NCBI GenBank assembly: GCA_002311975.1
Contig: DCAL01000084.1
Location: 3,677 to 11,375 of the forward strand
Direction: 5' to 3'
Origin: Fidelibacterota bacterium UBA1134
GTDB lineage: Bacteria > Fidelibacterota > Marinisomatia > Marinisomatales > S15-B10
Length of the DNA stretch: 7,699 nt
Of the stretch, positions 1 to 5,356 are shown piece after piece. Numbering within the stretch: the first letter of the stretch is position 1; every line of letters starts with the position of its first letter. The notes below the pieces were generated by a model. It was not told the origin of the DNA, ran no database searches, and was given only the letters and a program-made list of their open reading frames with translations. The position numbers were made by a program, and so were the translations under genes.

Positions 1-1
1 G

Positions 2-85
2 TTAGACGTTGATTCTCCATTTATTCAACGGCTTGCGCGCAACAACCTGAGGGCGGCCAAGCACAAACTCCGCTACCGACAATAA
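2..85 (+). CDS. possible C-terminal end of an unidentified upstream gene (partial)
   Basis: The frame is open from the left edge and ends at TAA (83-85), 27 nt before the ferredoxin start. The 27 residues begin LDVDSPFIQR and end in a basic, probably helical tail (RAAKHKLRYRQ). I do not recognise the family. The spacing and direction fit a gene co-transcribed with the ferredoxin. The stretch is too short to exclude a chance open frame. Confidence 0.4.
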   Translation, partial: LDVDSPFIQRLARNNLRAAKHKLRYRQ

Positions 86-112
86 TCGCCGAAAAACTCT
101 AACGTCTAACAC

Positions 113-469
113 ATGAAAGGTAAATACGACAAACACATTTTCGTCTGCATCAACGAACGTCCTGCGGACAGTCCGAAAGGGTGCTGTGCTGCCAAAGGGG
201 GGAAGGATATCCGCTTTGAGTTCGTCAAGCTCATCAACCAGCACGGACTGAAAGGGAAGGTGAGGTCAAACAAATCGGGGTGTCTGGATGCATGTGAGCT
301 GGGGGCCACAGTGGCGATCTATCCCGACGGCTTCTGGTACACAAGAGTGACGACGGAGGACGTGCCGGAGATCTTCGAAAAGTCCGTGCTTAAAGGAGAG
401 CCGGTGGAGAGATTGCTGGCGACGGAAAAGACGTGGCAGGAATTAGAGAGAATCAAGAATAAGCTCTAA
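113..469 (+). CDS. thioredoxin-like [2Fe-2S] ferredoxin, 118 aa
   Basis: This is a small cytoplasmic electron carrier of the thioredoxin-fold (2Fe-2S) ferredoxin family, related to the Aquifex-type protein and to the NuoE/HoxE C-terminal domain. The N-terminus HIFVCINERP is typical. The four ligands are visible as Cys12, Cys24 (next to Cys25), Cys57 and Cys61, giving the expected C-x11-C and C-x3-C spacing. YPDGFWYTRV (about 70-79) matches the conserved strand after the second cysteine pair, and the rest is a charged helical tail. The length is normal for a stand-alone member. ATG at 113 is chosen because the conserved strand begins only a few residues later; no strong Shine-Dalgarno sequence precedes it. 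The redox partner cannot be told from this context. Confidence 0.9.
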   Translation: MKGKYDKHIFVCINERPADSPKGCCAAKGGKDIRFEFVKLINQHGLKGKVRSNKSGCLDACELGATVAIYPDGFWYTRVTTEDVPEIFEKSVLKGEPVERLLATEKTWQELERIKNKL

Positions 470-531
470 GAACGAAGTTAACTGTTGACGGCAGGCGAGA
501 GACAAGCCCGGAATCAGTAACGGTTAAAATG

Positions 532-563
532 ATCCTGACAGGTTGTGCCAAACCTGTCAGGAT
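532..563. repeat. perfect 13-bp inverted repeat (hairpin), dispersed-repeat type
   Basis: ATCCTGACAGGTT (532-544) and its exact reverse complement (551-563) flank the 6-nt loop GTGCCA. It lies between the convergent ferredoxin and rraB genes. On the plus strand no T-run follows. On the minus strand the stem is followed by CATTTT, so it could help end rraB-side transcription. From memory, CCTGACAGGTT/AACCTGTCAGG palindromes recur between genes in Bacteroidota-like genomes, so a dispersed palindrome is as likely as a dedicated terminator. Confidence 0.7.
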
Positions 564-596
564 GAAGACTCTATTATAAACTATTGCCATTTCGAT

Positions 597-629
597 CTGA
601 CACCTCGACAAGCCGGGGTGAACTGTCAG
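597..629. repeat. second palindromic element, TTCGACAAGC-like
   Basis: CACCTCG (601-607) pairs with CGGGGTG (614-620) with one T-G wobble around the loop ACAAGC. An outer CTGA/TCAG pair (597-600, 626-629) is separated on the right by a bulge. The core CTCGACAAGC followed by GGGTGAAC resembles the intergenic palindrome family built on TTCGACAAGCTCAGG that is seen in many environmental bacteria. That resemblance is recalled, not searched. With the hairpin at 532-563 it fills most of the structured part of the 178-nt spacer between ferredoxin and rraB. Confidence 0.5.
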
Positions 630-647
630 GACTACTTTGCAGTAATT

Positions 648-941
648 CTACTGTGCAACTCCCGTTCCCCATATATCATATTTCCCGCTCATCTCCTCTG
701 TAATTGAATTAAACCACTGTCTCAGTTCCCTCAGCTCGTAATGTTCCGGCAACATCTTTCTGTGGGCTACGCAGAGCCATTCGGCTCTGTCATCAGGTGG
801 ATACACATTGGTTTCAAACCCTTCTTTCTCCATGACTGATACGGCCAGGTTAGCATTTTCCTCACTGGGGAAGTAAAAGAAAAATTCTACGGTGTGCGGT
901 CTGTCTGGATCGAATCCTAGATTGAACAGTCCTTCCAGCAC
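648..941 (-). CDS. rraB: RraB-family protein (ribonuclease E inhibitor B-like), 97 aa
   Basis: The protein resembles the RraB family, whose E. coli member binds and inhibits RNase E. Visible signatures are the N-terminal helix VLEGLFNLGFD, the strand FFFYFP (about 21-26), the alanine-rich helix before GFETNVYP, a central WLCVAHR strand, a long helix and the closing YDIWGT motif, which matches YDGWGT of RraB. The protein is shorter than the E. coli one and lacks the acidic tail. GTG at 941 is the only usable start in this frame, because TAA lies in frame nine codons upstream of ATT 957. The family's first helix seems to begin earlier: ATG CAA GAA TTG at 967-956 encodes a suitable start in another frame, joinable by adding one base near 952-957. 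The 5' end may therefore be frameshifted. The family call is firm and the start is not. Confidence 0.75.
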   Translation of the reverse strand: MLEGLFNLGFDPDRPHTVEFFFYFPSEENANLAVSVMEKEGFETNVYPPDDRAEWLCVAHRKMLPEHYELRELRQWFNSITEEMSGKYDIWGTGVAQ

Positions 942-1013
942 CTTTTGATCTAAATCAATTCTTGCATTCCGTTAGTTCATAGATAATGTGAAAGTTCTTA
1001 CTCCGCTTTCTCT

Positions 1014-1345
1014 TCAGGTATTGCTGCCGGTTATATAGAGTTTATCTGCCATCTCTTCTGATGTCAGAATTCCTTTGATCATGGTCGAACTGAATCCCCG
1101 ATGCTCCATTTCGTTGATGCCCGCTATGGTGGACCCTCTCGGGGTCGTCACCTTATCGATCTCTGACTCCGGATGTTCCTCTGAATCGAGGACGAGGGAA
1201 GCGGCGCCGAGAGCAGTCTGAGCGGCCAGCAGCAGAGCTTCATGGGAGTGGAAGCCGATCTCGATCCCCCCTTGAGATGCCGCACGGTTAGACCGCGGGA
1301 AAATAGCTACGCCGCAAGCTGACAGCGCAGTGGCCGGAACCGTCG
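1014..1345 (-). pseudogene. proC: proC remnant: C-terminal half of pyrroline-5-carboxylate reductase
   Basis: Read from about 1345 down to TGA 1016-1014, this frame matches the C-terminal dimerisation domain of pyrroline-5-carboxylate reductase, the last step of proline synthesis. Visible motifs are ATALSACG (family: TALSGSGPAY), GGIEIGF, LAAQTALGAASLVL, EEHPESEIDKVTTPRGSTIAG (family: HP..L.D.V.SPGGTT..G) and a final helix ending SEEMADKL. The whole N-terminal Rossmann NADPH-binding half is missing. Instead the frame runs into kmo sequence near 1330-1345. The stretch around 1288-1318 is poorly conserved; a neighbouring frame reads SYFPAV there, like AYFFAV of the family, so two compensating indels are possible. 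No start codon or ribosome-binding site is apparent, so this is taken as a dead fragment. Confidence 0.8.
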
Positions 1346-1830
1346 ATGCCTATGACCGTTTCTGCATGAATGCTCTCCTTCTCTCCACTGTCGCTTTGAA
1401 CGAAGTGGACGATTCGCGATTCAAAGTCCATGCCGGTACATTCGCGGTTAAAGTGAATCGTCACCTTGCTTGTCTTTTCGGCGGCGTTCATGAGAGCCAT
1501 ATTCAGTCCCGCCCTGGAAACTGAGTAGTTTACTCCGGAATCGTCCTTGCCGTATCTGTGGAACGTCTGTATGCCGTCACTGTTATGCATCTGTCTCCCC
1601 TTCATGGGAAGAGCGTCTTTCATCACTTCAGAGAGTATGCCCACCTGCTCGAGGGCGTGCATCCCCGCGCACGGAGAGAGCGAGGTTTATGGAACGGTCC
1701 GCACTGATGTTTTCTTCTCGCATGTCGGAGCGTCTTTCATGCATGTCCACTTCAAGGCCTTCCCCTGGCCAGGTAGAGAGAGGAGGGGACCAGTAAGTCC
1801 AGCACCGACAACAATGATTCGATCAGTCAT
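1330..1830 (-). pseudogene. kmo: kynurenine 3-monooxygenase, 5' part with three indels, truncated
   Basis: KMO is a FAD- and NAD(P)H-dependent hydroxylase converting kynurenine to 3-hydroxykynurenine. Family landmarks appear in order, in three frames: MTDRIIVVGAGLTGPLLSL (FAD-binding GxGxxG, from ATG 1830); YLAR; then GLEVDMHERRSDMR and the hallmark DRSINLALSVRG; then MHALEQVGIL, PMKGRQMH, YSVSRAGLN and VIGIDGSG (family: GADGA.S). Joining them needs about -2 in a CT repeat (1774-1783), +1 near 1761-1766 and +1 in a C4 run (1663-1666), which net to zero. Unjoined, the first frame stops at a TAA around 1690. The gene breaks off near residue 180 of about 450 and continues as proC, so the C-terminal substrate and membrane region is lost. 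It lies 136 nt downstream of kynureninase. Confidence 0.85.
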
Positions 1831-1887
1831 TTCTCTTTGCTATTCTGAGGTTATCGGGTCAAGAATATCAGTGGATAGAATAGTGAT

Positions 1888-1939
1888 GAGATTCTTCATG
1901 GAGCCTGTGCTGCGCGTAAGCCAAGTGTTCAGAATGACA
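1888..1939. repeat. possible degenerate dispersed repeat between kynU and kmo
   Basis: The 136-nt gap between kynU and kmo contains, on the minus strand, TGTCATTCTGAAC (1939-1927) and later GAAGAATCTC (1897-1888). These two words occur together in the common intergenic repeat with core GTCATTCTGAGC...GAAGAATCTC known from many environmental genomes (recalled, not searched). Here they are separated by about 29 unrelated bases. The gap has no convincing gene. An open frame of about 37 codons with KNLITILS crosses it but looks like translated repeat. Confidence 0.35.
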
Positions 1940-1954
1940 ATAAAGGGAAACATA

Positions 1955-1970
1955 GTGATCAATTGATCAC
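1955..1970. repeat. 16-bp perfect palindrome spanning the kynU stop codon
   Basis: GTGATCAATTGATCAC is its own reverse complement, contains two GATC sites and includes the kynU TGA (1967-1969). It could be an operator-like dyad ahead of kmo or a chance palindrome. No T-run follows, so it is not a standard terminator. Confidence 0.5.
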
Positions 1971-3226
1971 ACAATATCAGAGAAAATTTCAACAAACCGG
2001 TAGACATCCTCAAAACTGTTGTAGAGAGGGACGGGCGCCACCCGGATAACATCGGGCTCGCGGAAGTCACAATGGACTCCGCGCTCATTCAGGTCCGCCA
2101 TCATCCTCCGTCCGTTTCCAGTCTTGATCCTGACAGAAAGTTGGCAGCCTCTGTCATTCGGAGTTATGATGTCGAAGTGTGGGGAGTCTATCTGAAGGAG
2201 AAGGAATTCCAGATAACCGGTCAGTTTAAGACTCTTTTCCCGCAAAGCCGCCATTCCCACTTCATCAAAGATATCAAGCGAAGCCATGAGCGGTGCCGTG
2301 GAAAGGATAGGTGGATTACTGATCTGCCACCCTTCAGCTCCTGCGATGGGATCGAAATTGGGCCCCATCTCAAATCTTGTGTCTCGGTTATGACCCCACC
2401 AGCCGGAAAAGCGGGGCAGATCCGGACACCTCCCATGACGCTCATGAACAAAAACAGCGGCAACGCTTCCCGGCCCTGAATTCAGATATTTGTAAGTGCA
2501 CCAAGCGGCGAAGTCAACATCCCAGTCGTGGAGATTCAGTGGGATATTTCCTGCGGCGTGAGCCAGGTCATATCCCACGACGCACCCTTTTTTCCGAGCT
2601 GCATCTGTAATGACGGACATATCGAAGGCCTGCCCCGAATAGTAGTTGACGCCTCCCATCAGGACGGTGGCGATGGAATCTCCCTCTTCCTCAATTAAGT
2701 CCAGAATGTCTTCTGTGCTCACCGTCACTTCACCCGTTCGCGGTCGTGTCTCGATGATGGAATCCGACGGGTCGAATCCGTGAAAGCGAATCTGTGAGGC
2801 GACAGCATATTGGTCAGAAGGGAAGGCTTTGTACTCAATCAGGATTTTGTGTCTGCTTTCGGTGGGAAGGTAAAAGGAGATGAGCAGCAGATGAATGTTC
2901 ACAGTGAGGGCGTTCATGATGACTACTTCCCCATGCAACCCCCCCACGACGTGCGCCATCTTTTCGGTGAGGAACTGCTCATAGTCTTTCCACGGCCGGC
3001 GGCTTGCGCGATGTCCCACTACGCCGAGAGTTTCCCAGTCCGCCAACTCTTCATTGACATATTGCGAAGCAGTCGTGGGCATAAGACCGAGGGAGTTACC
3101 AGAAAAGTAGAGACAATCTTCATCGTTGTTCAGCTTGGGAAAGTGAAAACGATTCCGGTAACGGGCGAGAGGGTCATCGCCATCCATCCGCGAGGCGACC
3201 TTTTTTTCGGTGCGGTATTCAGTCAT
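1967..3226 (-). CDS. kynU: kynureninase, 419 aa, complete
   Basis: This PLP enzyme cleaves kynurenine or 3-hydroxykynurenine to anthranilate or 3-hydroxyanthranilate plus alanine in the cytoplasm. The reading frame is full length for the family (about 410-430 aa) and unbroken. Motifs in order: SGNSLGLMP (42-50), MNALTVNIHLLL (104-115), EYKAFPSDQYA (131-141), GYDLAHAAGN (218-227, PLP-binding Asp220 and His223), CTYKYLNSGPGS (243-254, with Lys246 the Schiff-base lysine), GWWGHN (275-280) and, near the end, CDFREPDVIRVAPVPLYNS (386-404), which binds the substrate carboxylate. ATG 3226 is used because MTEY leads directly into the family N-terminal helix. The ribosome-binding site is weak, and a short frame ends 3 nt upstream, suggesting coupled translation. 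All residues I could check are present, although the pathway neighbours are broken. Confidence 0.96.
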   Translation of the reverse strand: MTEYRTEKKVASRMDGDDPLARYRNRFHFPKLNNDEDCLYFSGNSLGLMPTTASQYVNEELADWETLGVVGHRASRRPWKDYEQFLTEKMAHVVGGLHGEVVIMNALTVNIHLLLISFYLPTESRHKILIEYKAFPSDQYAVASQIRFHGFDPSDSIIETRPRTGEVTVSTEDILDLIEEEGDSIATVLMGGVNYYSGQAFDMSVITDAARKKGCVVGYDLAHAAGNIPLNLHDWDVDFAAWCTYKYLNSGPGSVAAVFVHERHGRCPDLPRFSGWWGHNRDTRFEMGPNFDPIAGAEGWQISNPPILSTAPLMASLDIFDEVGMAALREKSLKLTGYLEFLLLQIDSPHFDIITPNDRGCQLSVRIKTGNGRRMMADLNERGVHCDFREPDVIRVAPVPLYNSFEDVYRFVEIFSDIV

Positions 3227-3229
3227 GTT

Positions 3230-3385
3230 TTAGTCTGTCCAGGGATGGAGTAGATGTTGAAACCCCAAATCCCGTATGCGGGATATCGCCTTGGCGGAAA
3301 AGTAGGGGGTCGACTGACGTTCCCGAAACGGTAAAGCGAGGCGAGCCCAAAAAATGTGATAAACCCCGTTCCTTTTAACGGTCAT
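3230..3385 (-). CDS. 51-codon frame between ACMSD and kynU, unrecognised
   Basis: A frame starting at ATG 3385 overlaps the 3' end of the ACMSD remnant by 11 nt and stops at TAA 3232-3230, three nt before the kynU ATG. A strong Shine-Dalgarno sequence (AAGGAG) lies four nt upstream of the ATG, inside ACMSD. The product is basic and partly hydrophobic, beginning MTVKRNGVYHIFW and ending GFQHLLHPWTD. I do not recognise it. The good start signal and tight spacing to kynU are what real operon genes have. Because mid-gene joins occur elsewhere in this operon, it may be the start of one lost gene joined to the end of another. A perfect 6-bp stem with a TATG loop (3269-3284) lies inside. Confidence 0.35.
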   Translation of the reverse strand: MTVKRNGVYHIFWARLALPFRERQSTPYFSAKAISRIRDLGFQHLLHPWTD

Positions 3386-4061
3386 ACATCTCCTTCGACT
3401 GTCCCAGCCATTCCAGTGCCGTACCAGCCAGCAGTCTCTCTTTGGTTTCCGCACTGAAATCGTCCATAGATTCAATGAGGAAGCCCGGCTCTGGTTCTCC
3501 CAGTGGAAAAGGATAATCGCTCCCCAGGGCGATACATTCTGCGCCTACCAGTCCTATAAGGTACCGCAGCATGTCAGCATCATGAATCAGCGAATCGAGC
3601 GTGAATTTGGCGATGTACTCCTTCGGATTAACTTCATTCTGTATTGCCACTAGGTCAGGCCGGACGTTGAAGTCGTGCTCCAGTCTTCCCACAAGAGCAG
3701 GATAGGCGCCGCCGCTGTGGGCGAAGGCGATACGCAAATCGGGGAGACGCTCAAGAACACAGCCAAAGATCAGTGAGACGATAGTGAGGGCGGTCTCACA
3801 CGGCATTCCCACCAGCCACTGGAGCCAGTAGTTCTCCATACGCTCTGGCGCCAGCATATCCCATGGATGAATGAACACAGCATCCCCGAGCTACTGCGCC
3901 GCCTCAAATACGGGAAACAAACGTTCATGATCGAGATTCCACTCATTCATGTGACTGCCGATCTCGATGCCCGGAAGGTTCAGTTCTTCCACGCACCGCT
4001 CCAACTCTTTGACCGCAAGGTGGGTTCTTGCATTGGCAGAGTGCCGAGTCCCGCGATACGG
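3375..4061 (-). pseudogene. ACMSD (2-amino-3-carboxymuconate-6-semialdehyde decarboxylase), N-terminally truncated, with a frameshift and a stop
   Basis: ACMSD is a zinc amidohydrolase-superfamily decarboxylase that diverts aminocarboxymuconate semialdehyde from quinolinate towards 2-aminomuconate. The remnant starts at RIAGLGTLPMQEP. One base is missing near 4013-4018 (TTGCGG where TTGGCGG is expected). The next frame reads AVKELERCVEELNLPGIEIG, GSHMNEWNLD and FEAAQ, then TAG at 3893-3891. The same frame continues as LGDAVFIHPWDM, YWLQWLVGMP, AFAHSGGAYPALVGR, FNVRPD, LGSDYPFPLG and the family C-terminus. Metal or catalytic residues remain in IHPWDM, FAHSGG and GSDYPF. The N-terminal HxH zinc motif and about 100 residues are gone, replaced by nadC sequence. 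An inactive product is therefore expected. TAG is a normal stop elsewhere here (rraB, phosphatase), so recoding is unlikely. Confidence 0.88.
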
Positions 4062-4294
4062 TGCGGAACTGTCTGTTCAGCCGCAAACACAAGTGGTTCC
4101 CGTGCAACTATAGATGCTTCAGAAACTGTTTCCATCTGAACTGTGGAGAGAGTAGTAATGTCCTCATGAGCACAGTCTCCTTCGAGAAACTGTGAAATCT
4201 TGTTTTGGACAAAAGCTGGATTCAACGCCAGTACACGATCAAACTTAATTCTTCTTTCAGGCGGAGAGATCGCTGAAAGGACAGATTCTATCAC
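4055..4294 (-). pseudogene. nadC: nadC 5' fragment (quinolinate phosphoribosyltransferase), fused in frame to ACMSD remnant
   Basis: NadC makes nicotinate mononucleotide from quinolinate and PRPP. The first about 80 codons resemble the N-terminal domain of the family: a leading helix, then FLEGDCAHEDITT (family: FL.EDLG.GDITT), a short linker and EASIVAREPLVFAAEQ (family: A.I.ARE.GVLAG.E). After TVPH the frame passes without a stop into ACMSD (RIAGLGTLP), so the PRPP- and quinolinate-binding barrel is absent. The start is GTG 4294, overlapping the SDR stop codon by 3 nt (GTGA), which implies translational coupling. The assignment rests on a short region but several conserved positions agree. 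The natural gene order was presumably SDR, nadC, then ACMSD further downstream. Confidence 0.7.
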
Positions 4295-5073
4295 AGCGTC
4301 AGGAGTCGCCCGCCATCGATGGGAAGATTGATTCCATTGATGTAGGCTGCCGCCGGAGAAGCGAGGAAGGCGATGGCGCAGGCAATCTCTTCAGGCTCCG
4401 CGATCCTTCCAGCCGGGATTTCACTTTTCCACTCGTTGGCAATCACATCAGAAGAAACGTCCCGCTTGTCTGCCATTTCCTGAAAGAGGGAGAAGAGACG
4501 GCCGGTGTTCGTTGTGCCGGGGAGGATGTTGTTCACTGTTATACCGAACGGCGCCACTTCTCTCGACAGTGTTTTTGCCCAGCTGGCGACGGCTCCCCGC
4601 GTGGTATTGGAAACGCCTAAGTTCGGAATGGGCTGCTTGACTGAGGTTGAAATAATGTTGATGATACGGCCGTACTTCTCGCTCTTCATTCCCGGCAGAA
4701 CCTCCTGCGCCATTATCTGGTTGCAGAGGAGAAGTCTTGAAAAAGCCTTGAGAAACGCCTCGCTGTCAGCGGTAGCGATTTCACCGGGAGGCGGTCCGCC
4801 CGAGTTGTTGACGAGAATATGGAACGGCCCGTTTTCCTCAACGTGTGCTACAATCTTCCGCTGAAGATCGCCCCTTTCATCAAAGTCAGCACAGACGGTA
4901 TCGTGGGCGGCGTTTCCCGGCAGTGAGCCTCGGACCTCTTCCAGTGACGATTCGTCGCGAGCCACAAGAGTTAAGGCGGAGCCTAAACTGGCCAATTCCA
5001 CTGCCGCTGCCCGGCCGATCCCCTGCGTGCTTCCGCAAACGATTGCCTTCTTGCCTGTCAAATCGAGATTCAT
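4291..5073 (-). CDS. atypical SDR-family oxidoreductase, 260 aa
   Basis: This is a complete short-chain dehydrogenase/reductase with a Rossmann fold, cytoplasmic. From ATG 5073 the order is: GKKAIVCGSTQGIGRA (cofactor loop), ARDESSL, a DFDERGD acidic turn, ILVNNSGGPPPG (NNAG-equivalent with a Gly/Pro-rich extension), IINIISTS, LSREVAPFGITVNNILPG and a C-terminal INLPIDGG. Where classical SDRs carry the catalytic YxxxK, this protein has SNTTR (VSNTTRGAV), so the Tyr and Lys are missing. The SNxxR form with NSGGPPPG marks a recurrent SDR subgroup whose chemistry I cannot assign. Some members occur beside kynurenine or aminomuconate genes. TTG 5076 is an alternative start; AAAGGA precedes either. 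The ATG shares a base with the TGA of an upstream remnant (TGATG), and the stop overlaps the nadC GTG. Confidence 0.93.
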   Translation of the reverse strand: MNLDLTGKKAIVCGSTQGIGRAAAVELASLGSALTLVARDESSLEEVRGSLPGNAAHDTVCADFDERGDLQRKIVAHVEENGPFHILVNNSGGPPPGEIATADSEAFLKAFSRLLLCNQIMAQEVLPGMKSEKYGRIINIISTSVKQPIPNLGVSNTTRGAVASWAKTLSREVAPFGITVNNILPGTTNTGRLFSLFQEMADKRDVSSDVIANEWKSEIPAGRIAEPEEIACAIAFLASPAAAYINGINLPIDGGRLLTL

Positions 5074-5175
5074 CAATCAGCTTTTCCTTTCTTGAGTTTT
5101 GTGGTCAGTATAGCGGAATCCAAGGTGGACGAGTCAGTTCCGGCGATAATGCAGGCAGCTTCGAACGGGGAATGA
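5073..5175 (-). pseudogene. unidentified gene remnant: C-terminal tail coupled to the SDR
   Basis: In the frame ending at TGA 5075-5073 the sequence reads SPFEAACIIAGTDSSTLDSA, continues ILTTKLKKGKAD and stops, sharing one base with the SDR ATG. Such TGATG overlaps are typical of adjacent operon genes, so this frame probably holds the true 3' end of whatever gene preceded the SDR. Upstream it loses meaning near 5165-5185, where the tryptophan dioxygenase frame takes over. No start signal is present. I cannot name the family from about 30 residues. Confidence 0.45.
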
Positions 5176-5356
5176 GAAATGAGGCAAGATCAGCGATGAT
5201 CTCTTTGAACCACAGTTCGTACACCTGATGCACGATGATAAACAGCATCTCATCGTGGGAAGGGTTTGCACGCTCTTCAGTAACCCGTCTCTGGCTCGAC
5301 AAAAGACGGTCCAGTTGAAGATATATGGAATAGGTTACTGGATGTTTTTTATTCAA
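5160..5356 (-). pseudogene. kynA: tryptophan 2,3-dioxygenase, 5' fragment only
   Basis: TDO is the heme dioxygenase that opens the indole ring of tryptophan, the first step of the kynurenine pathway. The frame starts at TTG 5356-5354 with AGGGAG eight nt upstream. It shows the family N-terminus YSIYLQLDRLLSSQ (about 9-22) and the diagnostic HDEMLFIIVHQVYELWFKEI (His to Lys-Glu-Ile, about 34-53). The following DLASFL may still be TDO. After that the frame carries unrelated residues and stops at TGA 5107-5105, giving 83 aa against about 270-290 for the family. The later helices, including the proximal heme ligand, are missing, so no active enzyme is expected. The TTG overlaps the stop of a 28-codon upstream frame. 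Confidence 0.85.

Noticed and set aside
1663..1783. Programmed frameshifting in kmo
   Set aside because: Three changes within 120 bp plus loss of the C-terminal 60% fit decay far better than a regulated shift; no slippery heptamer with a downstream structure was seen.
1547..1966. 139-aa open frame on the plus strand opposite kmo
   Set aside because: It lies over recognisable KMO coding sequence on the other strand and shows no domain or start signal.
2810..3253. 147-aa open frame on the plus strand opposite kynureninase
   Set aside because: It mirrors a well-conserved kynureninase gene and has no recognisable motif.
3269..3284. ATCCCG-TATG-CGGGAT hairpin as a terminator before kynU
   Set aside because: The stem is only 6 bp with no T-run on either strand, and it lies within a frame that ends at the kynU start.
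3891..3893. TAG in ACMSD as a recoded sense codon or selenocysteine/pyrrolysine-like readthrough
   Set aside because: TAG ends rraB and the phosphatase as a normal stop, no recoding hairpin is apparent, and the same gene also has a frameshift and lacks its N-terminus.
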